Shown: one piece after another, positions 56,431-64,000 of the stretch
Layout of the letters: the number at the start of each line of letters is the position of its first letter
How positions within the stretch are numbered: the stretch's first letter is position 1
Origin: Silanimonas lenta DSM 16282
GTDB lineage: Bacteria > Pseudomonadota > Gammaproteobacteria > Xanthomonadales > Xanthomonadaceae
DNA: 64,000 bases
Assembly (NCBI RefSeq): GCF_000429065.1
Contig: NZ_AUBD01000005.1
Location: 62,001-126,000 of the forward strand
Reading direction: 5' to 3'
Position numbers and translations under genes: made by a program
The notes under the pieces: model-generated
What the model saw: only the letters and a program-made list of their open reading frames with translations
What the model was told of the DNA's origin: nothing
The model's database searches: none

Positions 56431-57777
56431 TCAGCGCGGAAGCGCCCCGCCCGGCGCTTCGGGCAGCCGGTCGGTCTCGCGCAGCAGGCGCCAGACGCTG
56501 GCCGTCATCACCAGGGCCACCAACAGGCCGGCGCCGAACACCACCGAGGAGCCGAAGGCCGAGAGCGCCTTGTAGGTCCAGGAGAAGGTGATCTCGCCGC
56601 CGCGGAAGAAGGCGGTGTCGATGGCCGCGCCGGCCTTGTAGCGCCACTGCCGGTCGACCCGGGTGTAGATGGTCTCACGCCCCGGCTTCATCAGCGAGAA
56701 CTCGTTGGAGCGGGTGAGCACCAGCACGGCGCTGACCAGCAGGGGCAGCGGCGAGGCGGCGAGCACGGCGAAGCCCAGCACGGCGGCGGCCATCGGCACC
56801 AGCAGCACCGGGGCGAGGCCGAAGCGCGAGAGCAGCCAGCGGGTGGCGAAGAGCTGCACCAGCAGGGTGAGCACGTTGACCGCGATGTCGAGGCCGGCGA
56901 AGAAGGCGGTGCGTTCCTCGGCGGTGGCGAAACGCTCGCGCACGATCAGCACCTGCTCGTTGTAGAGGAACTGGCCGATGCCGACCCCGAGGAAGACCAG
57001 GACGGCCAGCCAGCGCAGCAGGGGTTCTTTCGCGATCAGGGTGAGCCCGGCCAGCAGGCCGCCGCCCATGGCGCTCTCGTTGTCGCGGCCGATCCGCTCG
57101 TCGCGCTGCACCGCCCAGCGCCGCAGGCGCCAGATGCAGGCCACGCCGAGGGCGAGGAAGCCGGCCGAAACCAGCATCAGGTTGGCGATGCCGAGCTGCT
57201 CGGCGAGCAGCCGGGTGAGCACCGGGCCGGTGAAGGCCCCCACGGTGCCGGCAGCGCCGATGTAGCCGTAGTAGCGCCGCGACTCGGCATGGGTGAACAC
57301 ATCGGCCATGAAGCTCCAGAACACGGCCACCGAGAACACGTTGAACACCGTGACCCAGAGGAAGAAGGCCATGCCGCGCCCCGCCACCTGGGTATGGAAC
57401 AGGGCATGGAAGCCCAGCAGGCAGAGAATGGAGAGGCCGAACACCACCGGCAGGAACACCCGGCGCGGGAAGCGGCTCACCAGCGCCCCGTAGACCGGCT
57501 GGGCGAGCAGGATCAGCAGGAAGGTGCAGGTGGAGAGCACCTGCAGGGTGAGCTCCCGCAGCGGGATGCCGTGGGCGGCGAAAAAGGCCACCATCGCCGG
57601 CGGGAACACCGCCTCGACCTCGCTGGAAGCGCCCATCGCGTCGCGCACCGGGCGCAGCACGTAATAGCCGCTCAGCAGGCTGAAGAAGAACAGGAAGGAC
57701 CAGAACAGCGGCGGCGATTCCGCGACCGACTCGCGGAACCGCCGCCATCGTCCTGCCGTGTGCTCCATACCCGCCAT
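56431..57777 (-). CDS. ATP/ADP translocase-type (NTP/NDP exchange) MFS-like transporter
   Basis: A 448-residue membrane protein with about 11-12 helices. The N-terminus SFLFFFSLLSGYYVLRPVRDAMG (in part: YYVLRPVRDAMG) is the mark of the Tlc/NTT-related family otherwise known from obligate intracellular bacteria. The gene is in a free-living type genome, so the substrate need not be ATP. GGGGAG at a 6-nt distance supports ATG 57777; ATG 57768 is also in frame. It is divergent from the GMC oxidoreductase gene by 118 bp. Confidence 0.82.
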   Translation of the reverse strand: MAGMEHTAGRWRRFRESVAESPPLFWSFLFFFSLLSGYYVLRPVRDAMGASSEVEAVFPPAMVAFFAAHGIPLRELTLQVLSTCTFLLILLAQPVYGALVSRFPRRVFLPVVFGLSILCLLGFHALFHTQVAGRGMAFFLWVTVFNVFSVAVFWSFMADVFTHAESRRYYGYIGAAGTVGAFTGPVLTRLLAEQLGIANLMLVSAGFLALGVACIWRLRRWAVQRDERIGRDNESAMGGGLLAGLTLIAKEPLLRWLAVLVFLGVGIGQFLYNEQVLIVRERFATAEERTAFFAGLDIAVNVLTLLVQLFATRWLLSRFGLAPVLLVPMAAAVLGFAVLAASPLPLLVSAVLVLTRSNEFSLMKPGRETIYTRVDRQWRYKAGAAIDTAFFRGGEITFSWTYKALSAFGSSVVFGAGLLVALVMTASVWRLLRETDRLPEAPGGALPR

Positions 57778-57895
57778 CCGGGGCTCCCCGCTGCCGATGG
57801 CGAACGGTAACCGCAAGCGCGGGCGCAAACCATCCTCGAGCAAATGCTCTAGACCAGCATCCCAGCATCGGGCACCGCTTCACTTCGGCCCGCTC

Positions 57896-59491
57896 GTGTA
57901 CGACTTCATCATCGTGGGCGCCGGCTCCGCCGGCTGCGTTCTCGCCAACCGGCTCAGCGCCGACCCCGCCGTCCGGGTCCTCCTGCTCGAAGCCGGCCCG
58001 CGCGACTGGCACCCCTTCGTGCACATGCCGGCCGGCCTTGCCAAGCTGGTAGGCCGCAAGGGCGTGAACTGGGACTACAGCACCGCCCCGGAGCCGCAGC
58101 TCGACGGCCGCATGCTCTGGTGGCCGCGCGGCAAGGTGCTGGGCGGCAGCAGTTCGATCAACGCCATGTGCTATGTCCGCGGCCACCACCGCGACTATGA
58201 CGAATGGGCGGCGCTGGGGGCGGAAGGCTGGAACTGGGCCTCGGTGCTGCCGTATTTCCGCAAATCGGAAGGCAACGAGCGCGGCGCCGATGCCTTCCAC
58301 GGCGGCGACGGCCCGCTCGGGGTGAGCGACCACCGCTACCGCAACCCGCTCTCGGCGGCATTCCTCGAGGCGGCGTCGCAGGCCGGCTTCCCGCTCAACC
58401 CCGACTTCAACGGGCCGGTGCAGGAAGGCTTCGGCTACTACCAGACCACCACCCGGGACGGCGCGCGCTGCTCGGCCGCCACCGCCTACCTCGAGCCGGT
58501 GCGGAAACGGCCGAACCTGAAGGTCATCACCGGTGCCATGGCGCGCAGGGTGCTGTTCGAGAAGGATCGCGCGAGCGGCGTGCTCTACACCACGGCATCC
58601 GGCGCCTTCGCCGAGGGCGCGGCGTGCGAGGTGATCCTCTGCGGCGGCGCCATCAACAGCCCGCAGCTGCTGATGCTCTCCGGCATCGGCCCGGCCCCGC
58701 AGCTGCGCCAGCACGGCATCGAGGTGCGGGTAGACCTGCCCGGCGTGGGCGGAAACCTGCAGGACCACCTCGACATCTGCACCCTCCGGCGCTCGACCCA
58801 GCCCATCACCTACGACGGCTCCGATACCCTGCTGAACGAGCTGCGCATCGCCCTCGAGTACTACCTGCGCCGGCAGGGCCCGGGCACCAGCAACATCGCC
58901 GAGGCCGGCGGCTTCCTGCGCTCGGCGCTGGCCGAGGACGAGCGCCCGGACATCCAGTTCCACTTCGTGCCGGCCCAGCTCGACGACCACGGCCGCAACA
59001 AGCTGCCGGGCCACGGCTTCACCGTGCATGCCTGCTTCCTGCGGCCGAAGAGCCGCGGCCGGCTCTACCTCGCCGGCCCGGATGCCGACACCAAGCCGCG
59101 CATCGAGGCCAACTACCTCGGCGACGAGGCCGGCTTCGACCTCGCGGTGATGCGCGAGTGCGTGCGTCTCTCGCGCGAGCTGATCGCCCAGCCGGCCTTC
59201 GCCCCCTACCGCGGCGAGGAGCTGTTCCCCGGCGAGCGGGTGCAGGACACGGCGGCCCTCGATGCCTTCATCCGCCGCAAGGCGGAATCGATCTACCACC
59301 CGGTGGGCACCTGCGCCATCGGCCGCGAGGACGACCCGCAGGCCGTCGTCGACCCGGCGCTGCGCGTGCGCGGGGTGCAGGGCCTGCGGGTGGTGGATGC
59401 CTCGGTGATGCCGAAGCTGATCGGCGGCAACACCAATGCGCCGACGATGATGATCGCCGAGCGCGCCGCCGACCTCATCCTGGGCGGCTGA
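57896..59491 (+). CDS. GMC family FAD oxidoreductase (choline-dehydrogenase-like)
   Basis: A 531-residue flavoenzyme. The FAD-binding GAGSAGCVLANRL motif is at the N-terminus; PRGKVLGGSSSINAM and the two catalytic sites YHPVGTC (His) and NTNAPTMM (Asn) follow. The family oxidises alcohols to aldehydes; choline is only one possible substrate, and no BetB homologue is near. GTG 57896 starts right before the FAD loop; the ORF is open to 57758, but that segment looks non-coding. No ribosome-binding site is seen at the GTG, so the start is tentative. Confidence 0.85.
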   Translation: MYDFIIVGAGSAGCVLANRLSADPAVRVLLLEAGPRDWHPFVHMPAGLAKLVGRKGVNWDYSTAPEPQLDGRMLWWPRGKVLGGSSSINAMCYVRGHHRDYDEWAALGAEGWNWASVLPYFRKSEGNERGADAFHGGDGPLGVSDHRYRNPLSAAFLEAASQAGFPLNPDFNGPVQEGFGYYQTTTRDGARCSAATAYLEPVRKRPNLKVITGAMARRVLFEKDRASGVLYTTASGAFAEGAACEVILCGGAINSPQLLMLSGIGPAPQLRQHGIEVRVDLPGVGGNLQDHLDICTLRRSTQPITYDGSDTLLNELRIALEYYLRRQGPGTSNIAEAGGFLRSALAEDERPDIQFHFVPAQLDDHGRNKLPGHGFTVHACFLRPKSRGRLYLAGPDADTKPRIEANYLGDEAGFDLAVMRECVRLSRELIAQPAFAPYRGEELFPGERVQDTAALDAFIRRKAESIYHPVGTCAIGREDDPQAVVDPALRVRGVQGLRVVDASVMPKLIGGNTNAPTMMIAERAADLILGG

Positions 59492-59498
59492 ACGCCCG

Positions 59499-61400
59499 TT
59501 AGTCGCGCCGCCCGGGACAGAGGGCCGCCGGCAGCGGCGCGTGCAGGATGGCGCAGACGATGCGCAGCAGCTCGCCTTCCGCCACCGTGAGCCGGCCATC
59601 GTGCAGGGCCGCAGCCACCAGGGCCTCGACCAGCATCAGCTTGCCCTTGGGCAGCAGGGCATCGAGCCGCGGCCAGGCCTCGTCGAGCAGGGCAAGCCCG
59701 CCTACCGGCGGCTGGTAGCGCGCCGCCGACTGCGGCAGCACCGCCTGCAGGCCGGCGAGGAAGGCACGCTGCGCCTCGGCCGGCGCGGCATGGCCGGCCT
59801 GCGCCATCACCGACAGCAGCAACGCGACCTCGGCCTCCACCTGGGAAAGCTTGAGCCGCGGCCGGCGCCAGGCCTCTCCTGGCGTGGCCGATTCCGCCAG
59901 CTCGTTGCGCAGCAGCTGGGCCAGGCCGTAGTGCAGGAAATCCACGCCGCCATCGGCATGCGAGAGGGCGAAACACAGATCGGCGATGGCCTCCAGCTCG
60001 GCCCGGGGCCGCTGCTTCACCGTGGACAGGGCGATCATCGCCAGCGGCAGGCGCAGGGCGGCATGCAGGCCGGCGAGACGCTCGGCGTAGTCGCGGGCCT
60101 GCCCCACCACGGCCTCGCTGCTGCGGGCCTTGAGCTCGAAACACTGCCGCTCGCGCACCGCCGGGCGCGCCGAGATCAGCAGGCCGTAGAGCAGCAGCAC
60201 GGCTTCCTCACGGTCGCGGGCGGCGCGGTCGAGCACCTCCGGGATGGCCGCAGCCACGGCCCGGGCGCGCTCGACATCCCCCTCGCGCCACTGCCCCACG
60301 CCGGCGGCAAGGGCCGGCGCGGCCACCGGCAGCGCGGCCTCCTCCGGCGGCAGGGGCGGCGGCCCGGCAAGGCCGAGCGCATGGTCCTCCTCGAGACCGG
60401 AGGGCGGCGGCAGCCCGCGCCGCGCCAGCACCTCCTCCCACTGCGCCGGCCGGAAGCCCGGGCGAAGGGCACGGATGCGGTCGAGCAGCGGCGGGTGGGT
60501 GGCCATCCAGCGGGAGAACCCGATGCCGTCCTCGAACAGCATATGGCTCACTTCCTCGGCCTCGGGCTGCTCCAGCCGGCCGCCCTGCGGGCAGCCACCG
60601 ATCTTGCAGAAGGCCCCGACGAGGGCGTCCGGATCGCGGGTGTACTGCACGGCGGAGGCATCGGCGAGGTACTCGCGCTGGCGGCTGATGCCGGCCTTGA
60701 TCAGGCGGGCGAACAGCAGGCCCACGGCGCCGATCAGGATCAGGGCCAGGGCGAGCAGCAGGAGCGGCAGGGCCTTGCGGTCGCTGCCATGTGAGGCCTT
60801 CAGCAGTTCGCGGCCGGCGATGCCCACCACCAGGATGCCGAACAGCCAGCCGACGAGGCGCAGGTTGAGGCGGATGTCGCCATTCACGATGTGGCCGAAC
60901 TCGTGTGCCACCACCGCCTGCAGCTCGCTGCGGTTGAGCCGGTCGAGCGCCCCGCGGGTCACGGCCACCGCGGCATCGGCCGGGGTGAAGCCGGCGGCGA
61001 AGGCATTGATGCCGGCCTCGCGCTCCAGCACGAAGACCCGCGGCATCGGCATGCCGGCGGCAATGGCCATTTCCTCCACCACGTTGCGCAGACGGCGCAG
61101 GTTGGCATCCTGGGTGTCCGCCGGCACCAGGGTGCCGCCCAGGGCCTGCGCCACCGCAGCCCCGCCCTGGCGCAGACCGAGGCTGCGGTAGAGGCTGGCC
61201 CCGGCGATCAGCAGCAGGGTGAGCACCGTGGTGGCCACCAGCACCGGGGCGGTGGCCCCGGGCTGGCCGAAGACCCCGACGAACAGCAGCCAGGCCACCG
61301 CGTCTACCGCCAGCACCACCCCGAGCACGGCGGCGGCGAACAGCCATACCAGGCGGCGCGAACGGCGGCGCACCGCCTCCTGGCGTTCGAACAGGTTCAT
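59499..61400 (-). CDS. M48 family metallopeptidase with a TerB-like C-terminal domain
   Basis: A 633-residue membrane protease. Two N-terminal transmembrane segments (about 20-75), then HEFGH (166-170) with the M48 core, a further helix (about 190-240), and a C-terminal extension of about 300 residues ending in a TerB-like helical segment (VEALVAAALHDGRLTVAEGE). It is about twice the length of HtpX-type proteases. It is downstream of lemA by 6 bp; LemA-M48 pairs are common and poorly understood. Confidence 0.87.
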   Translation of the reverse strand: MNLFERQEAVRRRSRRLVWLFAAAVLGVVLAVDAVAWLLFVGVFGQPGATAPVLVATTVLTLLLIAGASLYRSLGLRQGGAAVAQALGGTLVPADTQDANLRRLRNVVEEMAIAAGMPMPRVFVLEREAGINAFAAGFTPADAAVAVTRGALDRLNRSELQAVVAHEFGHIVNGDIRLNLRLVGWLFGILVVGIAGRELLKASHGSDRKALPLLLLALALILIGAVGLLFARLIKAGISRQREYLADASAVQYTRDPDALVGAFCKIGGCPQGGRLEQPEAEEVSHMLFEDGIGFSRWMATHPPLLDRIRALRPGFRPAQWEEVLARRGLPPPSGLEEDHALGLAGPPPLPPEEAALPVAAPALAAGVGQWREGDVERARAVAAAIPEVLDRAARDREEAVLLLYGLLISARPAVRERQCFELKARSSEAVVGQARDYAERLAGLHAALRLPLAMIALSTVKQRPRAELEAIADLCFALSHADGGVDFLHYGLAQLLRNELAESATPGEAWRRPRLKLSQVEAEVALLLSVMAQAGHAAPAEAQRAFLAGLQAVLPQSAARYQPPVGGLALLDEAWPRLDALLPKGKLMLVEALVAAALHDGRLTVAEGELLRIVCAILHAPLPAALCPGRRD

Positions 61401-61406
61401 GCCGGC

Positions 61407-62003
61407 TCAGAACTGGACGCGCGGCGCATCGCGCTTGTGGGCCTCGTCGGCCCCAATCTCCAACAGGGCCGCCGGAGCGAAGCGGAACTGCGCGGCCACC
61501 AGGCTGCCGGGGAACATCTCGCGGCGGTTGTTGTAGGCCATCACCGCATCGTTGTAGGCCTGGCGCGCGAAGGCGATGCGGTTCTCGGTGCTGGTGAGTT
61601 CCTCGGTGAGCTGCTGCATGTTGGCGCTGGCCTTGAGTTCGGGATAGGCCTCGACCGTGACCAGCAGGCGCGAGAGCGCCCCGCCGAGCGCCCCTTCGGC
61701 CCCGGCGAGCTGGGCCATGGCGGCGGCATCACCCGGCGCGGCCTTGGCGGCCCCGAGGCCGGCCAGCGCGGCGCTGCGGGCACGCACCACGGCTTCCAGG
61801 GTCTCGCGCTCGTGCTTCAGGTAGGCCTTGGCGGTCTCGACGAGATTGGGGATCAGGTCATAGCGCCGGGTGAGCTGCACGTCGATCTGGGCGAAGGCAT
61901 TGCGGTAGGCGTTGCGCGCCGCCACCAGCCCGTTGTAGGCACCGATCCCCCACAGCACGAGGGCACCCAGGGCGCCGAACACGACCAGCAGGAACAGGAA
62001 CAT
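61407..62003 (-). CDS. lemA: LemA family protein
   Basis: A 198-residue protein: one N-terminal transmembrane helix (about 1-22) and a four-helix LemA domain with the RRYDLIPNLVETAKAYLKHE segment and FPGSLVAAQFRF near the end. The role is unknown; it is often linked to an M48 protease, as here (6 bp apart). GGAGAG precedes ATG 62003. Confidence 0.93.
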   Translation of the reverse strand: MFLFLLVVFGALGALVLWGIGAYNGLVAARNAYRNAFAQIDVQLTRRYDLIPNLVETAKAYLKHERETLEAVVRARSAALAGLGAAKAAPGDAAAMAQLAGAEGALGGALSRLLVTVEAYPELKASANMQQLTEELTSTENRIAFARQAYNDAVMAYNNRREMFPGSLVAAQFRFAPAALLEIGADEAHKRDAPRVQF

Positions 62004-62079
62004 CCAGGGCTCTCCTCGAGATAGGGATGGGGATTGCGCCGCAACGGTAGAATCGGCGCATTTCCAGCATACGTCGCCC

Positions 62080-63300
62080 ATGCGCTGCCGCAAGCTGTTC
62101 ACTCTCCTGCTCGTCCTCGCGGCCTGCGGAGCCGCACTGCCCACCACCGCCCAGGCACCGGCCACGCCCGCGCCGCCGATGGCGGAGCGCCAGCCGGTGC
62201 AGGCCTCGGTGGTGGAGGCTGCGGCGAAGGAGGTGGATGCACTGGCCGAAGGCATCCTCGCCCGCGGCGTGCCCGGGCTTGCCGTGGCGGTGGTACACGG
62301 GCCGCGCACCGTGCTGGCCAAGGGCTATGGCCGCACCGGCGGGCGCCAGGGCGAGCGCATCGACGCCGACACGGCCTTCCGCATCGCCTCGCTCTCCAAG
62401 GGCATGGCCGGCACCCTGGCCGGGCTGCTGGTGGAGCGCGGCGAACTGCGCTGGGACATGCCGCTAAACCAGCAGCTGCCCACCTTCCAGCTCGCCGATG
62501 CCGCCGGCTCGGCCCAGCTCACGGTGCGCGACGTGCTCGCCCACCGCCTCGGCCTGCGTTACCACACCTATGACCGCGACCTCGAGGGCGATACCCCCTA
62601 CCCGATCCTGGCGGCGCGGCTCTCCGAGGCTCCGCTGCTGTGCTCGCCGGGCGAATGCTTCGGCTACCAGAACGTGGCCTTCAGCCTGATCGGCGACGTG
62701 GTGTTCGCCGTCACCGGCGATTTCTTCACCCGCCAGGTAGAGAACCGCCTGTTCGCCCCGCTCGGGATGACGAACGCCACCTACGGCCGCGAGGGCCTCG
62801 AGGGCAGCCCGCGCTGGGCGCGCCCGCACGTGCGCACGAACAACGGCTGGGTGGCGGTGCGTCCGCGCGAGAACTACTACCGCGTTCCTCCGGCCGCTGG
62901 CGTCAATGCCTCGATCAACGACATGGCGATCTGGGCCCAGGCCCAGCTCGGGCACCGCCCGGACGTGCTCTCGCCCGCCCTGCTCGAGGACCTGCACACG
63001 CCGCTGGTGCGCACCCCCGACCAGCTCACCGGCTCCCCCTGGCGCCGCGCGCGGCTGCGCGACGCGCACTACGCCACCGGCTGGCGGGTGTTCGATTACC
63101 AGGGTGAGAAGCTCGTCTACCACGCCGGCGCGGTGCAGGGCTACCGCGGCATGATCGGCCTGCTGCCACGCCGCGACGTGGCCATCGTGGTGCTGTGGAA
63201 CAGCGAATCGGCCCTGCCCTCGGGCCTGATGCCCACGTTCCTCGACCGCGTGCTCGGCCTGCCCGGCGAGCCCTGGGTCGATCTGCGGAACGGGCGCTGA
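62080..63300 (+). CDS. Class C beta-lactamase-fold serine hydrolase
   Basis: A 406-residue secreted protein. A signal peptide (about 1-25) precedes the DD-peptidase/beta-lactamase C fold: S104-L-S-K107 (SxxK), YQNVAFSL (YxN, with Tyr as the base) and YHAGAVQG (HxG third motif). Such proteins may be carboxypeptidases, esterases or peptidases; resistance is not implied. It is divergent from lemA. An inverted repeat follows the stop. Confidence 0.88.
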   Translation: MRCRKLFTLLLVLAACGAALPTTAQAPATPAPPMAERQPVQASVVEAAAKEVDALAEGILARGVPGLAVAVVHGPRTVLAKGYGRTGGRQGERIDADTAFRIASLSKGMAGTLAGLLVERGELRWDMPLNQQLPTFQLADAAGSAQLTVRDVLAHRLGLRYHTYDRDLEGDTPYPILAARLSEAPLLCSPGECFGYQNVAFSLIGDVVFAVTGDFFTRQVENRLFAPLGMTNATYGREGLEGSPRWARPHVRTNNGWVAVRPRENYYRVPPAAGVNASINDMAIWAQAQLGHRPDVLSPALLEDLHTPLVRTPDQLTGSPWRRARLRDAHYATGWRVFDYQGEKLVYHAGAVQGYRGMIGLLPRRDVAIVVLWNSESALPSGLMPTFLDRVLGLPGEPWVDLRNGR

Positions 63301-63307
63301 GAAAAGC

Positions 63308-63329
63308 TAACGCCCCTTACGGGGCGTTA
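63308..63329 (-). terminator. Hairpin terminator shared by two convergent genes
   Basis: A perfect 9-bp stem (63308-63316 with 63321-63329, TTAC loop on the plus strand). The minus strand continues into GCTTTTC, so it best fits the end of the histone-like transcript; the plus-strand hydrolase gene also ends 8 bp before it. Confidence 0.65.
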
Positions 63330-63344
63330 AGGCCTTTGCGGAAT

Positions 63345-63375
63345 CCCCCGGCCCGCCTGGGCAACGGGCCGGGGG
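63345..63375 (-). terminator. Second GC-rich hairpin after the histone-like gene
   Basis: An 11-bp perfect stem (63345-63355 with 63365-63375) and a 9-nt loop, 24 bp past the stop codon, without a T-run of its own. It probably acts with the hairpin at 63308-63329. Confidence 0.5.
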
Positions 63376-63398
63376 CGATTACGGCAATCGGGAGCCGC

Positions 63399-63692
63399 TT
63401 ACATGCTCGGCACGGGCGCGGCGGGAGCCGGAGCCTGGACCACCGGAGCCTTGGCCTTGGGGGCCGACTTCTTCTTGGCGGCCTTCTTCGGCGCCGCCTT
63501 CTTGGCGGCCTTCTTCGGGGCGGCCTTCTTCACCGCCTTCTTGGCGGCCTTCTTCGGGGCCGCCTTCTTCGCCACCTTCTTGGCAGCCTTCTTCGGGGCC
63601 GCCTTCTTGGCGACCTTCTTCACCGCCTTCTTGGCCGCAGCCTTCTTGGCAGGTTTCTTGGCGGCTTTCTTCGCAGCTTTCTTGACAGCCAT
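63399..63692 (-). CDS. Lysine/alanine-rich histone-H1-like protein
   Basis: A 97-residue basic protein. Residues 1-77 consist almost only of Lys, Ala, Pro and Val in near-repeats of AAPKKAAKK (four copies); the last 20 residues are Pro/Ala-rich and neutral. This is the H1-like, AlgP-type C-terminal tail pattern of proteins that coat DNA and alter supercoiling or transcription. No folded domain is present. A GAGGAG ribosome-binding site stands before ATG 63692. Confidence 0.85.
   Translation of the reverse strand: MAVKKAAKKAAKKPAKKAAAKKAVKKVAKKAAPKKAAKKVAKKAAPKKAAKKAVKKAAPKKAAKKAAPKKAAKKKSAPKAKAPVVQAPAPAAPVPSM
63480..63690. repeat. Repeated DNA coding the Lys/Ala tail
   Basis: The stretch is built from near-repeats of GGCGGCCTTCTTCGG and CTTCTTGG on the plus strand, with third-position variation, matching the protein repeat. 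Such arrays can expand or contract by recombination. Confidence 0.75.
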
Positions 63693-64000
63693 GGTGCACT
63701 CCTCGTCAGTGGTTTGGCGTTTCGCTTTTCGACTTACCCAGTCGCAAAGGCAGGGCCGCGACGCGAGCGTCGTGGCGAACCCGCGCCGCCGGCAGGGCCG
63801 CCGGCACGGATGGGGTGGCGCGAAGCGGAGGCCGCGCGCAGGAAGGCCCGCTCCATGCCGGCGGCATGGACACGGGGCATTCCAGGAAAGGGGGACCCGG
63901 GATCGCGAGGGAGGGAGTCCGTCCGCACGCCCGGAGCGCTGGCCATCGGGGCGTGTGCGTGGTGTTCGCGATGCAGGTGGAGGTCCGTTCGTGTCACTCG
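63693..64000. other. 308-bp intergenic region with GGA-rich hairpins, no gene
   Basis: No supported ORF. It holds the perfect hairpin TCCATGCC/GGCATGGA with a GGC loop (63852-63870), a GCCGGC pair (63790-63807), and repeated GGA motifs on the plus strand (CACGGATGG, GCAGGAAGG, CATGGACAC, CCAGGAAAG, GAGGGAGGGAG). It is upstream of the histone-like gene and runs off the window end, so the next gene's start may be beyond 64000. Confidence 0.45.

Noticed and set aside
62080-63300. Antibiotic-resistance beta-lactamase
   Set aside because: Only the fold and the SxxK/YxN/HxG motifs are shared; many family members are peptidases or esterases, and no resistance context is present.
63480-63690. Repeat array resembling a CRISPR
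   Set aside because: The units are short, irregular and without spacers, and they encode the Lys/Ala repeats of an ORF.
63734-63997. 87-residue open frame on the minus strand near the window end
   Set aside because: Pro/Arg/Gly-rich with no ribosome-binding site or family match, in a region full of hairpins; more likely non-coding.

Overview
The window is a chromosomal stretch of a high-GC gammaproteobacterium, most likely of the Xanthomonadales/Lysobacterales (Lysobacteraceae or Rhodanobacteraceae). This rests on gene content and order, not on a database match: petABC followed by sspAB, a miaB-ybeZ-ybeY-corC cluster, a GTP-type PEP carboxykinase, an Oar-like TonB-dependent receptor, a membrane-anchored two-TM FadE, and a tRNA-Ala with anticodon CGC. 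No phage, plasmid, transposase, integrase or CRISPR signature was seen. Nearly all of it reads as core genome with tightly packed operons, often joined by 1- or 4-nt start/stop overlaps.

Layout. 1-4773 (minus): miaB, ybeZ, ybeY, corC and a truncated DUF4105 (Lnb_N-type) membrane protein, i.e. tRNA and rRNA maturation plus envelope functions. 4903-9752 (plus): a lytic transglycosylase, the cytochrome bc1 complex petABC, then sspA-sspB. 9764-17357: a DUF3301 protein, an FHA-domain membrane protein, nadC and a Trm112-like protein, purEK, an orphan ABC ATPase behind sodB, and grxD, a degenerate SDR and a MarC-type protein. 17595-20789: a large Oar-like TonB-dependent receptor with its own upstream repeat region and a strong terminator, followed by ppnN. 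22410-29471: a complete type IV pilus minor pilin operon, fimT-pilV-pilW-pilX-pilY1-pilE. 29545-32419: tRNA-Asn, a second FimT-type pseudopilin and an M13 metallopeptidase. 32583-38231 (minus): EamA transporter, murB, pyrD, two small membrane/secreted proteins, an ALDH7-type dehydrogenase and tRNA-Arg(CCU). 38433-43735: a TorF-family porin, a periplasmic binding protein, tRNA-Ala(CGC), RNase D, a SUMF1-fold lipoprotein and phaR. 43856-49451: gluQ, htpX, a diguanylate cyclase, selO and a PlsC-type acyltransferase. 49804-56414: pckG and a TetR-controlled module of alpha/beta hydrolase, FadE and a DUF4442 hotdog protein. 56431-63692: an ATP/ADP-translocase-type transporter, a GMC oxidoreductase, a LemA/M48 pair, a class C beta-lactamase-fold hydrolase and a lysine/alanine-rich histone-H1-like protein.

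How the parts work together. The window combines respiration (bc1), purine, pyrimidine and NAD synthesis, redox defence (sodB, grxD), envelope maintenance (transglycosylase, murB, HtpX, LemA/M48), surface adhesion and motility (type IV pilus tip complex), c-di-GMP signalling, and fat or gluconeogenic carbon use (FadE module next to pckG). The points most worth following are: the DUF4105/Lnb-like gene next to corC, where lnt is usually expected; the TetR/FadE divergent promoter with two matching operators and a predicted leaderless start; the structured GGA-rich intergenic regions at 49452-49803 and 63693-64000; and two proteins that keep a fold but lack the usual catalytic residues (the SDR and the SUMF1-fold lipoprotein).
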